DNA from: Cytophagales bacterium | GTDB lineage: Bacteria; Bacteroidota; Bacteroidia; Cytophagales; Microscillaceae | Assembly (NCBI GenBank): GCA_013298075.1 | Contig: JAAFJG010000024.1 | Location: 1-61,155, forward strand | Direction of reading: 5' to 3' | DNA length: 61,155 bases | Part shown: in pieces, positions 59,184 through 61,155 of the stretch | Position numbering within the stretch: the first letter of the stretch is position 1 | Layout of the letters: each line of letters begins with the position of its first letter | Position numbers and translations under genes: made by a program | The notes under the pieces: model-generated | Databases searched by the model: none | Seen by the model: the letters and a program-made list of their open reading frames with translations, nothing else | What the model was told of the DNA's origin: nothing

Positions 59184-60623
59184 ATGAAACTACAAAAAAT
59201 ATTCGCACTTATTTTATTTTCTTATACTTATTTTTCGGTGGCTTTGGCACAATTTACAGACGCACAAAAAAACACTGTGGTCAGTTATCTTAACTATCCA
59301 AAAACAGAATATGATATAAAAATCAATTTTTATGCGTCTGCTTATACTGATTATCCCAAAGATTCTTTAGAAAATTTATCAGAAGAAATGTTATTAAAAA
59401 AAATAACAAACACCCCAAAAGATGCGTCTATTTATGCAAAATTAACTATAGAAAGGTATAAAAAACAAATTTTTGACAATAAAATAGACGAATATTACGA
59501 TAAAACCGTTCAAAATTATCAGCAGCAAATCAATGAAAATCCAACAAATATAAAAATTGTATCAGAATTTTTAGATTTTGCGGTCAATATAAAAAACGGA
59601 GAACTTATCAAAAAAATTATTGATTATGGATTACAAAACGAACCTAATAACGTTGAAATATTATTGGGGGCTACTAATTTTTATTTGAATTATGAACAAA
59701 ATTTAGATAAAGCAGATGAATATATTAGTAAAGCACTAAAATTAGATAGATATAATGCGTCTATGATTGTATTAAAATTGGGAGTCGATCAACTTAAAAC
59801 CATACAATCTATGCAAAAAAATCAAAAAGCTACGCTTGATATTTCGATAGCAGAAAATATATTCAAAGAAAAACCAAACGAAATTAAATACGAACATCTG
59901 TATCATTATGCGCGTTGTTCTCAAATTTATATTTCAATAATGTTTGATATAAGTATGGACTCCACGTTCAAATCTACAGATAATCCTTTTGATAAAGTTG
60001 TTTTAAATGAAAATGAAACAAAAGCTATCAAAGAAGCAGAATTATTTTTTCTAAAAAATATCAAAAAATCAAGTAAATATAAAGCAATAATGTTAGAAAA
60101 TTTAGGATTTTTGTCATCTATGCAAAAAAAATATAAACAATCTATCAAATTTTATGAACAATATTTTAACGAATCAAAAAATATGTCAGGTTTAGAATCT
60201 TGTATTTTGTTGTATTATGTACAAAAAAATTATAAAAAAGCTGTTGAATACACAGAAAAAAGACTTAATCAATTTGATGACCTCAAAACAAATTGTCTTT
60301 TAGTGAGATTATATCACGAAACAAAAGATAAACAAAAAAGCCAAAAGATAATTGATAAAATAAAAAATATGAAAGAGGATGCTAAAAAATCAAAAGCAGA
60401 AACATTAGCCATTTTTTATTTGATGCAAAAAAACATAAAAAATGCGAATATATATTTGAAAGATTTTGAAAATTCGAATGAAATTCAAATTTTATTGCTG
60501 CAATTAACCAAAAATGTATTAGAAAATAATAAAATCGAAGCGAAGAAAAATCTTGATATGATATTGGAACAAGACAAAAAAAATGAAAATGCATTCAAAA
60601 TAAAAAAAGTATTGCAATTTTAA
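59184..60623 (+). CDS. Secreted TPR-like protein
   Basis: A 479-residue protein with signal peptide MKLQKIFALILFSYTYFSVA and cleavage near LAQ. I reject the ATG at 59115 because it lies in the porV terminator and would hide the signal peptide. TPR-like helical pairs follow (for example LGATNFYLNYEQNLDKADEY, LENLGFLSSMQKKYKQSIKF). The stop codon lies exactly at the start of the family A element. Partner unknown. Confidence 0.85.
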   Translation: MKLQKIFALILFSYTYFSVALAQFTDAQKNTVVSYLNYPKTEYDIKINFYASAYTDYPKDSLENLSEEMLLKKITNTPKDASIYAKLTIERYKKQIFDNKIDEYYDKTVQNYQQQINENPTNIKIVSEFLDFAVNIKNGELIKKIIDYGLQNEPNNVEILLGATNFYLNYEQNLDKADEYISKALKLDRYNASMIVLKLGVDQLKTIQSMQKNQKATLDISIAENIFKEKPNEIKYEHLYHYARCSQIYISIMFDISMDSTFKSTDNPFDKVVLNENETKAIKEAELFFLKNIKKSSKYKAIMLENLGFLSSMQKKYKQSIKFYEQYFNESKNMSGLESCILLYYVQKNYKKAVEYTEKRLNQFDDLKTNCLLVRLYHETKDKQKSQKIIDKIKNMKEDAKKSKAETLAIFYLMQKNIKNANIYLKDFENSNEIQILLLQLTKNVLENNKIEAKKNLDMILEQDKKNENAFKIKKVLQF

Positions 60624-60937
60624 GGGAACATCTAAAAAATAAATTACCCACTCAAAAAAACTTATTTTTAGTTCCCTCACCGCTGGGGAGGGTTAGGGTC
60701 AGTGTTGTTAAATTCTTTTTTTTTAACAAATAAAATAGAAATTAACTTGTATAATATTCTGTAAAAAATCCATAATTTTTTGAAAATCTTATAGATTTGG
60801 CAAATTATATTTTGATTTGTAAAATAATTTACCTGACAAATATTAGAACTTAACAACACTGCCCTAACCCTCCCCAGCGGTGAGGGAACTAAAAATAGGT
60901 TTTTTTGATTGGGTAGTTTATTTTTTAGATCCGACCT
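60622..60937. repeat. Long inverted-repeat element (family A), complete copy
   Basis: About 314 bases. The arms (about 60629-60716 and 60848-60930) are near-perfect inverted copies of about 85 bases. They run from the ATCTAAAAAATAAATTACCC end through TATTTTTAGTTCCCTCACC and GCTGGGGAGGGTTAGGG to AGTGTTGTTAA. The 130-base centre has no convincing gene. The inner GGGGAGGGTTAGGG words link it to family B in asnB. Solo relics are at 221-286 and 3371-3398. Confidence 0.85.
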
Positions 60938-60940
60938 TCC

Positions 60941-61155
60941 GCACCCTATTTTTAAAAATGAGTATTATCGTTAAAATTCGAGAATTTATTGGCAAAATCA
61001 TCTAATAATTTTTATTTTAACAATAAACCAATATGAATGACATTTTGAATTTACGATAAATGTGTTATTTAATAGTACATAGATATTTTTTTATTTTTCA
61101 AAGGTATATTATTGAGGTAAAATATTAAAAAATAGTTACGGAAGTTTGTCGTATG
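60941..61155. other. Right-edge interval, no gene seen
   Basis: Only short open frames (for example 15 codons from the ATG at 60959). A possible minus-strand -7 box, TACCTTTG, is at 61099-61106. Confidence 0.5.

Noticed and set aside
60677-60859. 60-codon minus-strand frame inside the inverted repeat
   Set aside because: It spans the AT-rich loop and one arm of the repeat and has no protein-like features.

Overview
This is a very AT-rich chromosomal segment from a member of the Bacteroidota, most likely a gliding, Cytophagales-like bacterium. The phylum call rests on several signals. There are two GldJ-type gliding lipoproteins, a PorV-type type IX secretion (T9SS) outer-membrane protein and a T9SS plug-domain lipoprotein. 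DNA polymerase III alpha carries an N-terminal proofreading exonuclease. Phylum-typical families (DUF4271 beside hemD, DUF5103, DUF1573, DUF1501, SiaB-type kinase, BatA-domain protein) are present. Upstream regions repeatedly show the Bacteroidota promoter TTTG-N19/20-TAnnTTTG (ten full matches found by eye). I saw no rRNA, tRNA, CRISPR array or intact transposase. Most genes are on the minus strand.

Layout. 1-3.6 kb: edge of a broken gene, repeat debris, a single-chain restriction-modification (type IIG-like) enzyme and a small secreted-protein gene with an internal stop. 3.8-10.1 kb: first gldJ copy, phoH, small conserved and secreted proteins and a GT39-like membrane glycosyltransferase operon. 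10.2-18.7 kb: DUF1016 nuclease, asparagine synthetase with a palindromic repeat inside its reading frame, BatA-domain protein, TPR protein, photolyase and a SpoU-type RNA methylase. 19-23.4 kb: Asn-rich DUF4476 protein and its paralogue, methylmalonyl-CoA mutase and a decayed VapBC-like toxin-antitoxin pair. 23.5-27.7 kb: dnaE. 27.8-31.9 kb: accessory patch with an intact m5C restriction-modification pair lying between fragments of what looks like an older system, an Rpn-type nuclease, duplicated promoter blocks and MITE-like elements. 31.9-44.5 kb: YihY protein, subtilisin-like protease, hemD, DUF433 protein, TPR protein plus SiaB-type kinase, phosphopantetheinyl transferase, DUF1501, DUF1573 and the second gldJ. 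44.7-49.1 kb: etfBA, pdxH, lysA. 49.5-60.6 kb: trkH, a thioredoxin-fold protein, T9SS plug protein co-oriented with a Wzc-type tyrosine kinase, OppB-type permease, porV and a TPR protein. The right edge is a long inverted-repeat element.

How the parts fit. The core genes are housekeeping: replication, haem, lysine, PLP, propionate/methylmalonate and electron transfer. The lineage-specific layer is cell-surface biology (gliding lipoproteins, T9SS, polysaccharide export). The accessory layer is defence and decay. At least six gene fragments and four families of dispersed palindromic or terminal-inverted repeats are visible, and one repeat appears to have been captured as protein sequence in asnB. 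I found no convincing wholly new multi-gene system. The most unusual items are the coding palindrome in asnB, the restriction-modification system apparently nested in the remains of another, and the modular repeat families.
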